From: SAR92 clade bacterium H455
GTDB taxonomy: Bacteria; Pseudomonadota; Gammaproteobacteria; Pseudomonadales; Porticoccaceae
Length of the DNA: 64,000 nucleotides
Direction of reading: 5' to 3'
Assembly: GCA_024802545.1 (NCBI GenBank)
Contig: CP103416.1
Location: 992,001 to 1,056,000, forward strand
A model generated the notes under the pieces. That model was not told where the DNA came from. It worked only from the letters and a program-made list of their open reading frames with translations, and searched no databases. The first letter of the stretch is position 1. The number at the start of each line of letters is the position of its first letter. Positions 56,731 to 64,000 of the stretch are shown here, piece by piece. The translations under genes and the position numbers were made by a program.

Positions 56731-58612
56731 CCGGGCGCTTGCTTGGCTTGCGTGCTGCTGAGTCAGAACCGCGATGGGCTTTTGGCTTGCCCTTAAACGC
56801 AGGCTTTTCTTTGTTAAAGCTGGGTTTGTCACGCTTGCCGCCGTAAGGCTTGGCATCGCGCTGTTCGCCAGCAGTGCCATTATCGACACTGATCTTTAGT
56901 GGCTTCTGGCAGACACGAACCTTGTATAGGTGATCAAACAACTCTTTCGGCATACCTTCTGGCAGATCAACAGTGCTATAATCATCATGCAGTTTGATAT
57001 GACCAATAAATTGCGCATCGATCTCTGCTTCATTGGCAATCGCGCCAACAATGTTCTTTGGTGACACATCATCGTTGCGGCCTACCTCAATGCGGTAAGT
57101 GATCATGGCAACTTCATTGCCTTCGCCATCTACAGTCGGACCTTTGTCACGCGATGGCTTGGGGGCGCGGTCGGGACGCTGACTTCTGTCACTGCGATCA
57201 GGCCTTTCGTTTCTCTCGTTACGACCAGGTCTCTCGCTGCGTTCCCGAGGCTTGCGCTCGCTGCGATCACTGGCTGAGGCACGTGGCGTGTCGATAGTGA
57301 CCATCTTTGGGAATAGCGGACGTTCTTTCTGGGCTTCAAAGGCCAGAGCGGCAGCCAACAGAACCATATCAATTTCATTCTCAGCGGCAACTTCTTTAAC
57401 CAGAGAGTGAAATTTATCTAGCTTGGTTGACTTACACATGCCAACCAACTGCTCTTTAAACTGAGTAATGCGCTGGCCACTGACTTCTTCGTTACTCGGC
57501 AAATTAAACGAGGTGATCGGCTGGCGGGTCGATTTCTCAATCGAGCGCAACATGCGAATTTCTTTCTGCGTAACAAACATGATCGCCTTACCTTCACGAC
57601 CAGCACGTCCAGTTCGACCAATACGGTGAACATAAGACTCATTGTCGTAGGGAACGTCATAGTTAATTACATGACTGATACGTTCAACGTCCAAACCGCG
57701 AGCGGCGACGTCGGTGGCCACAACTATATCCAGCTGGCCTTTCTTTAAGCGGTTGATGGTGCGCTCACGCAATGTCTGAGTCAGGTCACCGTTAAGTGCC
57801 GCTGAGGAAAATCCACGAGCTTCAAGCTTCTCGGCAATTTCTAGTGTCGACGACTTGGTGCGCACAAAAATGATCATGCCATCAAACTGCTCAACATCGA
57901 GGATACGAGTTAGCGCATCCATCTTCTGGTGGCCTTTAACCATCAGGTGGGACTGAGCAATACGCTCAACAGTCTTAGTCTTGTTTTGAATGCTGACCAC
58001 TTCTGCATCACCGAGATACTTATCGGCAACACGTTTGATCGCTGGCGGCATAGTTGCAGAGAACAGTGCGCGCTGACAATTCGGTGGCGTTTTAGCCAGG
58101 ATGGTTTCAACATCATCGATAAAGCCCATGCGCAACATCTCATCAGCTTCATCCAAAATCAGCCCTTTGATATGGCTGAGATCCAAACTGCGACGACGCA
58201 AATGGTCGAGCATACGACCTGGCGTACCTACAACAACCTGTGCTCCGCGCTTCAAACCGCGCAGCTGGCCACCAATATCTGCACCACCGTAGATTGGCAG
58301 AACATGGAAACCTTTGATATGTTTGGCATAGCTTTGGAACGCCTCAGCCACCTGAATTGCCAACTCGCGAGTAGGCGTCAGAACCAGAATCTGAGGTGAT
58401 TTTTGTTTCTCATCCAGCATACTCAGGAAAGGCAGCGCAAAAGCTGCAGTCTTGCCAGTACCCGTCTGTGCTGTACCCAGAAGGTTTTTACCTTCCAGAA
58501 GGATCGGAATGCTCGCCTCTTGAACGGGAGAGGGTTGCTCATAACCGAGTTGCTGTACGGCTTTGAGGACGGGGGCAGAAATACCCAGTGATGCGAAGTC
58601 AACGGACGACAT
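56714..58612 (-). CDS. deaD: DEAD-box RNA helicase DeaD/CsdA
   Basis: Cold-shock helicase for ribosome assembly and mRNA decay. 632 residues, like the 629 of E. coli. Q motif PSPVQEASIPILL, Walker A GTAQTGTGKTAAFALPF, PTRELAIQV, LDEADEMLRMGF, FSATMPPAI, IIFVRTKSSTLEIAEKL, ATDVAARGLDVERISHVINY and HRIGRTGRAGREG. A linker rich in Arg, Asp, Pro and Ser (about 450-500, several RSER/RNER blocks) precedes the RNA-binding domain (VGRNDDVSPKNIVGAIANEA, FDHLYKVRVCQKPLKI). The upstream 58613-58820 region holds a TATACT in antisense but no clear -35. Confidence 0.96.
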   Translation of the reverse strand: MSSVDFASLGISAPVLKAVQQLGYEQPSPVQEASIPILLEGKNLLGTAQTGTGKTAAFALPFLSMLDEKQKSPQILVLTPTRELAIQVAEAFQSYAKHIKGFHVLPIYGGADIGGQLRGLKRGAQVVVGTPGRMLDHLRRRSLDLSHIKGLILDEADEMLRMGFIDDVETILAKTPPNCQRALFSATMPPAIKRVADKYLGDAEVVSIQNKTKTVERIAQSHLMVKGHQKMDALTRILDVEQFDGMIIFVRTKSSTLEIAEKLEARGFSSAALNGDLTQTLRERTINRLKKGQLDIVVATDVAARGLDVERISHVINYDVPYDNESYVHRIGRTGRAGREGKAIMFVTQKEIRMLRSIEKSTRQPITSFNLPSNEEVSGQRITQFKEQLVGMCKSTKLDKFHSLVKEVAAENEIDMVLLAAALAFEAQKERPLFPKMVTIDTPRASASDRSERKPRERSERPGRNERNERPDRSDRSQRPDRAPKPSRDKGPTVDGEGNEVAMITYRIEVGRNDDVSPKNIVGAIANEAEIDAQFIGHIKLHDDYSTVDLPEGMPKELFDHLYKVRVCQKPLKISVDNGTAGEQRDAKPYGGKRDKPSFNKEKPAFKGKPKAHRGSDSAARKPSKRPATDRR

Positions 58613-58820
58613 TAATTTACCTGTGCTTGGGGAGTTTTGGGCCCCGGATTAAGAGGCGGCGAAGTATACTCCTAAGTGGCTCTTTTTTATAGTTTATTCG
58701 GCTTTGTTTTTGTGGCTAGACGATCGCTTCAATCGCAGGCTGGCATTGAGTAAAAAGTCAGTTTTCACCTGCAGTGAATTGCTAGGATGGATACTCAAAA
58801 TGCAGGGCAGCAGCTTGTGA

Positions 58821-59121
58821 AAAAAATTCAGCTTTGTAAACAAGCGTTCGCTTAAAGAACTTAAAGCACTGCCGCGCAAAATACAGGAGCAGTTTTACTG
58901 CGGATTTGAATGAAATCTGTAGGGGAAAAGAGCCTTATTCGCCATTCAAAAAGATTGCCAGTAGTGTCGGCGTTGGTACCATTGAGTTGATTGAAAATGG
59001 CCGTCCAGCCTATCGCACCATCTATGTTGCCAAGTTTAAACAGACCGTCTTTGTGCTGCACTCGTTCACTAAAACCGCCAATGGCGTGGATCGCAAAGCG
59101 ATGGCCACCCAAAGCAGCTAG
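58821..59121 (+). pseudogene. RelE/HigB-like (Gp49 type) toxin relic, frameshifted
   Basis: Frame one (58821-58910) reads FVNKRSLKELKALPRKIQEQ and stops after YCGFE. Frame two (58906-59121) continues NEICRGKEPYSPFKK, VGVGTIELIENGRPAYRTIY and VAKFKQTVFVLHSFTK, then stops at MATQSS. Together they match the fold of phage Gp49-like toxins (PF05973; VGxGxxEL, Y-R-x-x-Y, V-x-V-L-H-x-F-x-K), but with a frameshift near 58908, no good start and an early end. No antitoxin gene follows it. Confidence 0.7.
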
Positions 59122-59157
59122 CCATCGATGTGCGAGGGGCCTAAAAGGGCAGCATTA

Positions 59158-59625
59158 TCAAAGAACAACCTCAATCACCACCTCAGTTTTTACTGAGTTG
59201 GCAATAAAGCACTGGTCATGTGATTGATGGTGCATCTTTTCCAGCTTCTCCAGTGTCGGTTTTGTATCACCACCAAAAGTCACCTGGGGGCGAAGGGTCA
59301 CTTTAGTTATTGATGTCTTACCATCGCTATCTTTCTCCATAATGCCAATCGGATTATCAATATATTCATCAATCACAAAGCCCCGCTTCCCCGCGATAGC
59401 CAAAAAAAACAGCATATGGCAGCTGGACAGTGAGGCAATAAACGCCTCTTCAGGGTCTACATTGGCTTCAACCGAATAGGGCAGTGGTACAATTGATGGG
59501 GCAGAAGATGCAGCAACAATCGCACCACCATCAAACTCCCAGCTGTGGCCGCGACTGTATTTGTTATCGGTGAAGGCTTCTTCGGGTTGGCGCTTCCAGG
59601 CGACCTTTGCGCTATATTCTGACAT
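59158..59625 (-). CDS. OsmC family peroxiredoxin
   Basis: The 155 residues have the OsmC/Ohr pattern: VDPEEAFIASLSSCHMLFFL with the peroxidatic cysteine, and HHQSHDQCFIANSVKTEVVI with the resolving cysteine. The glutamate/arginine partner region is near WEFDGG. It probably reduces organic hydroperoxides or similar compounds. Start at ATG 59625, 12 bases after the end of the PaiB-like gene on the same strand, so cotranscription is likely. Confidence 0.92.
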   Translation of the reverse strand: MSEYSAKVAWKRQPEEAFTDNKYSRGHSWEFDGGAIVAASSAPSIVPLPYSVEANVDPEEAFIASLSSCHMLFFLAIAGKRGFVIDEYIDNPIGIMEKDSDGKTSITKVTLRPQVTFGGDTKPTLEKLEKMHHQSHDQCFIANSVKTEVVIEVVL

Positions 59626-59637
59626 TTTTCCACCTCA

Positions 59638-60225
59638 CTATTGTTGGTTGGTCTCTTTAACCGCATTGGCAAGGGCCACTGAACCCCTGTTCTGCAAATG
59701 CGTAATCACATTCTCCCTATCTTGCTCAGATCGATTTTGACTCAGCTTATACTTGCACTGAATATTGGTAATCTCGATTTCAAAGGCAACAATATGCTTG
59801 AGCATTCCCGCGTTGTAGTCTAGCTCCCAATAGGTCTCAAAGGCTTCCTCATACTTATTGCTCAGGCGGTCGACAATGGTTTTCACAGCAGTGAGTTCTG
59901 GCAAGATTTTACAGATCCCATAGATATGCACAGCCTGATAATTCCAGGTAGGAACACCTGGATTTAAGTACCAGGACGGGGAAATATAACCATGAGGACC
60001 TTCCAGCGTGACCATGACTTCTTGCCCATCTATATCCTTGCTCTGAGGGTTATGTCTCGCGAAATGGCCAAATAGTTTCTGCTTATCGTCGCTGACTAAA
60101 AAGGGAATGTGGGTTGAGAATAGTCTTCCCTGCAGGGTTGAAATGATCTGTCCAAATGCATTCTGTTCAATAAAAGAGAAAATTTCTTCACGGTCAGTGA
60201 TTTGAAAATGTCGAGGTATATACAT
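59638..60225 (-). CDS. PaiB-like FMN-binding protein
   Basis: The 195 residues resemble the FMN-binding negative transcriptional regulator (PaiB, split-barrel) family: MYIPRHFQITDREEIFSFI, FGQIISTL, THIPFLV, GHFARHNPQ, VMVTLEGPHGYISPSWYLNP, VPTWNYQAVHIYG (the family's most conserved stretch). In Bacillus PaiB is linked to regulation of protease genes and sporulation; here its place before OsmC suggests a redox or detoxification role (inference). Starts with ATG at the end of the 60226 spacer. Confidence 0.88.
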   Translation of the reverse strand: MYIPRHFQITDREEIFSFIEQNAFGQIISTLQGRLFSTHIPFLVSDDKQKLFGHFARHNPQSKDIDGQEVMVTLEGPHGYISPSWYLNPGVPTWNYQAVHIYGICKILPELTAVKTIVDRLSNKYEEAFETYWELDYNAGMLKHIVAFEIEITNIQCKYKLSQNRSEQDRENVITHLQNRGSVALANAVKETNQQ

Positions 60226-60342
60226 GGAAAGCTGGTTCCTGTTAGGTTATCCAAAGGTTACTAACAAAGTAGCACAGGAGTACGCATCCATATTTAATTT
60301 AGAGGGGCTTAGTTTAACGGTTGATGTTGTACCTGTAGGTCT

Positions 60343-60624
60343 TTACGCTGCCGATAATGGCGTAACCTTTAGCTCATGGCGATGTTGCTCAGCATGGCAA
60401 AGATCATACTGAGCCTGTTGTGTCACCCAGCTTTCAGGCGAGGTGTTAAAAGCGATAGATAGACGAACGGCCATTTCCGGACTTATACCTGCCTTGCCGT
60501 TAATTACACAAGAGAGCCTTTTACGGCGTACTCCAAGCGCCTTTGCTGCATCTGTTACGGATAAGCCTAGAGGCTCTAAGCAACGCTCTTTGATAACCAA
60601 TCCTGGATAGGGTGGGTTGTGCAT
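60343..60624 (-). CDS. higA: HigA-type antitoxin without toxin gene
   Basis: The 93 residues begin [20 protein letters not shown] and carry the Xre-type helix-turn-helix [20 protein letters not shown], ending with [20 protein letters not shown] and [10 protein letters not shown], the HigA signature. In the normal pair higB lies immediately upstream on the same strand; the 108 bases upstream (60625-60732) hold no such frame. It is therefore an orphan, possibly still a DNA-binding repressor. The 117-base spacer to the PaiB-like gene has no recognised signal. Confidence 0.9.
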   Translation of the reverse strand: MHNPPYPGLVIKERCLEPLGLSVTDAAKALGVRRKRLSCVINGKAGISPEMAVRLSIAFNTSPESWVTQQAQYDLCHAEQHRHELKVTPLSAA

Positions 60625-60732
60625 AAATTAATCTGATCAATGGCCTGTATAGCACTTGCTAACTGTTCATAACCCCCAAAGTGGGGTTAAATACGGGCCA
60701 TATAAAAACAATCATTAGCCACAGGATCCACC

Positions 60733-61425
60733 ATGTCAGAGCTCTACCTGGTTCGCCACGCCCAAGCCTCCTTTGGTGCCGCCAACTACGATCAACTCTC
60801 AGACCTAGGTCACCAGCAATCCCGCTGGTTAGGTGAGCACCTCGGCAAGCGTGGAGCCCGCTTTGACAGCTTAGTAGTAGGCGATATGGTCCGGCACCAT
60901 GAAACCATGGACGGCATCTGCGCTGGCATGGAGATCGATGGCAGCAACCGCATAGTCCTGCCAGGTTTGAATGAATATAACTTCACCGATATGACCGAAG
61001 CCTATGGCAAAAGCCATGGCGATGACCCCCTCTACCAAATCATTGCCGCCAACCCCGACGACCGCAAGAACTACTATCGGTTGCTGCGTAAAGTGTTAAC
61101 CGTCTGGACCAGAGGCGAAATTGATAATGCTCCCGAAACTTGGGTCGACTTTAAAGCGCGAGTGCTTGACGCCCAGCAGCAGATTCAAGCTATGGCTGAC
61201 GGTGGCAAGTCTATTCTCGCCATTGGTTCAGGTGGTTCGATCAGCACCTTTGTGGGAGGGGTGTTGGGGATTCCGGATGAGAATATTTTTGATCTAAACC
61301 TGCAGTATAAAAACACCGCGATTAGCCATTTCTTTTTTAATGCTAAGAAGATGAACCTGACTGGGTTTAATGGGATTCCGCACTTGGATACCAATGAGAT
61401 GGAGCAGTACATTACTTATGGGTAG
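60733..61425 (+). CDS. Histidine phosphatase family protein
   Basis: Phosphoglycerate-mutase-like fold, 230 residues: LYLVRHAQASFGAANYDQLS with the phosphate-accepting His, LSDLGHQQSRWLGEHLG, SLVVGDMVRHHETMDGICAG (second His/Arg), PGLNEYNFTDMTEA (the acidic base) and LAIGSGGSISTFVG in place of the usual VSHG block, which lost its His. It may therefore have altered activity. Substrate unknown. ATG with GGATCC region upstream. Confidence 0.88.
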   Translation: MSELYLVRHAQASFGAANYDQLSDLGHQQSRWLGEHLGKRGARFDSLVVGDMVRHHETMDGICAGMEIDGSNRIVLPGLNEYNFTDMTEAYGKSHGDDPLYQIIAANPDDRKNYYRLLRKVLTVWTRGEIDNAPETWVDFKARVLDAQQQIQAMADGGKSILAIGSGGSISTFVGGVLGIPDENIFDLNLQYKNTAISHFFFNAKKMNLTGFNGIPHLDTNEMEQYITYG

Positions 61426-61476
61426 AGTTTAATAAGGACCCGTAATAGCGAAACTCTATTATGACTGCAAATATCC

Positions 61477-62154
61477 TTATATATTTTGAATTATAAATGG
61501 ATTATTTTCCTCCTCCCAGTTGAGGAATTCTTTAAACCACCACCATTTAAACCTAATGGATTCAGAAGTCTCAGTGTTTATTTTTTCATTTATAATTTCC
61601 TTAAATGGGTCCAAAACTCGTTGATCTAGCGCATTGTTTTCGCTTTGATAATAGTAGTCATAAAGTCCATTCACCATGAACCGCTCTCTATAATATAAGC
61701 ATGTCCGTGTCGATTCTTTATATCTATTTAGCCAGTAGTCTTCGGCATCCTTTGATAATTCGATGCGAGGGACTTGCGTTTGGGTTTCAATCAGATATGC
61801 AGTTTGATAAGCAGGCCCCACAATATTTGAATCGTTGTGTGAAACCTTGCCAATAGATATTCCTCCTCGGATTAAATATCCCTGCTTTAGGAAGATGCGA
61901 GTTAATTGGATAACTCTCATGACTAATATAGACAAACCACAATAGTCCGTATTATTTGCTGAAGTTAGTGGTGCACTTAAAATGAGACAATCTGATATTG
62001 AAGTGTGATAGGGAATCAATTGTTCAGGAACCGAATTACTAACTTGTCCATTCAATATAGGGACTGCTTCTTTAAGTGTATTGCATAAATCGTCAAGAAA
62101 ATTAAAAGATTCTGAATCCTCTGTAGCTCTCTCAACTAATTGTTTAATCCCTTT
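61477..62154 (-). pseudogene. AT-rich, probably 5'-truncated gene with cyclase-like C-terminal motif
   Basis: The frame is open from 62154 with no ATG or GTG in the first 33 codons; a TTG at 62055 would give 192 residues. It contains SDCLILSAPLT, then YLIRGGISIGKVSHNDSNIV, GPAYQTAYLIETQTQVPRIE and LSKDAEDYW. This order (R-G-G-I-x-x-G, G-P-A, then P-R-I) recalls the C-terminal half of class III nucleotidyl-cyclase-like proteins common as uncharacterised genes on mobile DNA; the N-terminal half with the first metal-binding Asp is missing. Base composition is clearly richer in A+T than the neighbours. Assignment is tentative. Confidence 0.5.
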
Positions 62155-62184
62155 TCATGACGTAAGCCTGCGGTTGTCTTAATG

Positions 62185-62508
62185 CTAAAAAATCCAAGCC
62201 ACCAAAAGCCAAATAATCACAAAAAACAAAAAGAACCCACCCAAAATAAACTGAATCTCACCCAGCAATCCATCTCCAGCCGAGATGGCAAACACGATCA
62301 TAATCACTATAGTGACAAAGAACGAGATAACCGCTGAATCCCTAAAACCCAGCCCAGGTGCAAAGTGCACGCTGACCAGTTCAGCCACAATCGGCGCCAT
62401 CAGAAAAATTGCCAAGCCCAGTACTAATACCAGGCTGACAATCCCTATAGCGATCTTGCGGGTTTCGTTTTTATCTTTTTCGTCCGTTTCTCCAACCATT
62501 TCTATCAC
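62185..62508 (-). CDS. Small membrane protein, unknown
   Basis: Charged N-terminus (about 18 residues), then three hydrophobic segments (IAIGIVSLVLVLGLAIFLMA, VISFFVTIVIMIVFAIS, IQFILGGFFLFFVIIWLLVA). The GTG at 62508 overlaps the stop of the previous gene; the ATG at 62499, with GGTGGG upstream, is an equal or better start. Likely cotranscribed with the PH-domain gene. No family recognised. Confidence 0.7.
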   Translation of the reverse strand: MIEMVGETDEKDKNETRKIAIGIVSLVLVLGLAIFLMAPIVAELVSVHFAPGLGFRDSAVISFFVTIVIMIVFAISAGDGLLGEIQFILGGFFLFFVIIWLLVAWIF

Positions 62509-62885
62509 CCACCATTTTGGTTCGCTTTAATAAGCTCACGAATTTTATTTGGATCCGGCATTCCTGTGGCGACAATTTCCGGGGAGTCCCCTGCAGTGAA
62601 GATCTCAATACTGCCGACACCAAAGATACGGTTAAAGAATGACTGCTTAACTTTGGTGGTGCGCACGCTGGCGAGATTCACCTCGGAACGCTCTTTGCTG
62701 AGCAGACCTTTTTCAAAGAGGATCTCATTGTCATTGACGGTGAGTTTTGAGGCTTTGTTTTTCAGGTGCCAGGTCAGCAGAATCAATAGACCCAAGCCAC
62801 CTGCGGGAATAAGTATCAAACAAATGATAAAACCCAGTGGGTTGTTCTTGAACATAACGGGATGTTCGGAATACAGCTCGCTCAT
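62505..62885 (-). CDS. Bacterial PH domain (bPH2/DUF304) membrane protein
   Basis: The 126 residues have one or two membrane segments near the N-terminus (PLGFIICLILIPAGGLGLLI) and then a small PH-like domain (LTVNDNEILFEKGLLSKERS, EVNLASVRTTKVKQSFFNRI, FGVGSIEIFTAGDSPE). This is the usual YdbT/DUF304 layout. Function is not established. It pairs with the small membrane gene downstream. Confidence 0.82.
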   Translation of the reverse strand: MSELYSEHPVMFKNNPLGFIICLILIPAGGLGLLILLTWHLKNKASKLTVNDNEILFEKGLLSKERSEVNLASVRTTKVKQSFFNRIFGVGSIEIFTAGDSPEIVATGMPDPNKIRELIKANQNGG

Positions 62886-62956
62886 GGTGTTGCTCCCTGA
62901 TAAATGCCGGTTAGGCTTTTTTTCTTGGTTATTTCAGTTTTGTGTTTGCCACAGTG

Positions 62957-63352
62957 TTACAGGGCATTTATCAGAATCCACAGCGAGCTTACTAGGATGG
63001 TGATCATGGTTGTGGACATGCCGATAGGGCGCAGGACGTTGGGGCCAAGCTCAGTGATGGCTAGATAGTGGCTGATACGCCCAAGAATCAGTGCGATGCC
63101 AAGAACATGTAGCCACGCGTCCTTGGCTCCCAGCAGTTCCATTGCGACAAGCAGCAGTAGGGCGATGGGCACGGTCTCAACAAAGTTACCCTGGCCACGG
63201 ATGCGTCGCAGCATTTCTGGATCGTCGCCGGTGCCGATCAAAATGTTGCTTTGCACTCGGTATAAACCGGCGCGCAGCGTAAAGGGGATAAATAGCAGGC
63301 CCAATAGGGCGATGTAAATGGGTGTAATACTTAGCAGTGTTGGCAGTTGCAT
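62957..63352 (-). CDS. MAPEG family protein
   Basis: Membrane-associated eicosanoid/glutathione-metabolism family, 131 residues, four membrane helices (ITPIYIALLGLLFIPFTLRA, VPIALLLLVAMELLGA, LHVLGIALILGRISHYLA, TMITILVSSLWILINAL). Conserved: RGQGNFVETVPIA (the R-x-x-x-N-x-x-E pattern) and RISHYLAI. ATG at 63352 is chosen because GGAG lies six bases upstream; the frame to 63421 adds non-family residues. The spacer 63422-63617 to the divergent SDR gene shows no recognised signal. Confidence 0.9.
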   Translation of the reverse strand: MQLPTLLSITPIYIALLGLLFIPFTLRAGLYRVQSNILIGTGDDPEMLRRIRGQGNFVETVPIALLLLVAMELLGAKDAWLHVLGIALILGRISHYLAITELGPNVLRPIGMSTTMITILVSSLWILINAL

Positions 63353-63617
63353 GTTAACTCCGTTAAAGATGGTTGGACTTGGCTGGCTGTGGTATTTGCT
63401 GGCTCTTAAAAGCGCAGTCAATTACCCCACTCATTGGATTTAAAATAGACCAATCCAGCGCGCTTTACCTGTTTAAGCGGCGCATCTCTGTTGTCTGGGA
63501 TCAGTAGTACTCAGAAGTCCGATTCTTTCTAGTGGCAATCACCTCTGCGGGTTAAACTGTGACCACTAAAACAAGCAGCCGAATGGTTGATAACAGAGGA
63601 TAAGAGGAGAGAGGCAA

Positions 63618-64000
63618 ATGACAACAGAATTCGATATGCGCGGCAAGGTCGCTATGGTTACAGGTGCATCCAGTGGTTTTGGTGTAAATTTTGCGAAAAT
63701 CTTGGCCGCTCGTGGCGCCAAAGTTGTGGTCGCGGCGCGCCGTGTTGATCGTCTTGAGGCCTTGGTGGCCGAGATTCAGGCCGCTGGTGGTGAGGCCTGT
63801 GCCGTGGCTATGGATGTGACCAGTGCTGAGTCTGTTACTGCTGCCTTTGATAAGGGTGAGGCGGCCTTTGGCACGATCACTGTGATCTCTAATAATGCCG
63901 GTGTTGCCGATGGCAAGAGTGCATTAAAAGCTGACGAAGCGAGCTGGGACTGGGTTGTAGATACTAACCTTAAAGGCGTGTGGATGGTGGCTCAAGAAGC
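63618..64000 (+). CDS. Short-chain dehydrogenase/reductase, 5' part
   Basis: NAD(P)-dependent oxidoreductase cut by the window end; 127 codons visible. ATG at 63618 with AGGAGAGAGG upstream. Rossmann motif VTGASSGFGVNFAKILAARG, ARRVDRLEALV (an Arg-Arg pair after beta-2, suggesting NADP), AMDVTSAESV and SNNAGVADG. Catalytic Ser-Tyr-Lys lie beyond the end. Substrate cannot be told. Confidence 0.95.
   Translation, partial: MTTEFDMRGKVAMVTGASSGFGVNFAKILAARGAKVVVAARRVDRLEALVAEIQAAGGEACAVAMDVTSAESVTAAFDKGEAAFGTITVISNNAGVADGKSALKADEASWDWVVDTNLKGVWMVAQE

Noticed and set aside
58613-58820. Possible promoter for deaD (antisense TATACT near 58664-58669)
   Set aside because: No -35 hexamer at 16-18 bp spacing, so not listed as a feature.
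60224-60412. Plus-strand frame of 62 residues with a GAGG upstream
   Set aside because: It starts inside the PaiB-like start region and its end runs antisense through higA. The first 45 residues look protein-like (GYPKVTNKVAQEYASIF) but I cannot assign them; possibly a remnant.

Overview
The window is chromosomal DNA of a gammaproteobacterium. By gene content and order it looks like a marine, Cellvibrionales/SAR92-like relative of the pseudomonads. The support is a canonical gammaproteobacterial dcw cluster behind rnpB, and the pseudomonad-type block coaE-pilD-pilC-pilB / pilA / nadC-DUF1631-ampD-ampE. The meso-diaminopimelate type MurE motif shows a Gram-negative wall. The family-level placement is inference. 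I saw no tRNA, rRNA, CRISPR array or intact transposase.

Layout. 1-2.3 kb: 3' part of purL and a small DUF5062-like gene. 2.3-2.7 kb: a repeat cluster with a long interrupted palindrome. 2.75-3.14 kb: RNase P RNA. 3.4-20.3 kb: the complete division/cell-wall cluster mraZ-rsmH-ftsL-ftsI-murE-murF-mraY-murD-ftsW-murG-murC-ddl-ftsQ-ftsA-ftsZ, mostly with overlapping or abutting genes and with MraZ-type operator repeats in front. 20.3-26.9 kb: lpxC, an M23 peptidase, secA, argJ and a mutT-like gene. 26.9-33.9 kb: yacG, coaE, pilD, pilC and pilB on the minus strand, pilA with a strong sigma-54 promoter on the plus strand, and nadC. 34.2-39.8 kb: a DUF1631 protein, ampD, ampE and ampG (muropeptide recycling). 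39.9-43.0 kb: an alkyltransferase-like gene, fxsA, and groES-groEL behind a heat-shock type promoter.

The most interesting accessory feature is a decayed islet of about 2.6 kb at the 3' end of groEL (about 42988-45692). A 19-bp sequence covering the groEL stop region recurs 2.6 kb downstream with one mismatch, and an otherwise unexplained terminator follows it. Between the copies lie an integrase relic in three frames, one intact AAA/DUF4143 ATPase gene, the first 18 codons of a type I restriction hsdM, the tail of a winged-helix protein and an AlpA fragment. This is best read as a collapsed integrative element that used the groEL 3' end as attachment site.

45.8-58.6 kb is mostly housekeeping: a PuuD-like membrane protein, an unknown anchored coiled-coil protein, class I fumarase, an OmpA-like protein, sbcB, pyrB, an acyltransferase, dinG, a YqcC-like gene and deaD. 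58.8-62.2 kb is a second scar-rich stretch: a frameshifted RelE/Gp49-like toxin relic, OsmC, PaiB-like, an orphan HigA antitoxin, a histidine phosphatase, and an AT-rich, probably 5'-truncated gene with a cyclase-like C-terminal motif. The window ends with two small membrane proteins, a MAPEG protein and the 5' end of an SDR gene.

A recurring oddity is in-frame serine-rich tandem repeats in otherwise conserved genes (coaE, the DUF1631 gene, the yqcC-like gene), as if short microsatellites have expanded inside coding regions of this lineage.
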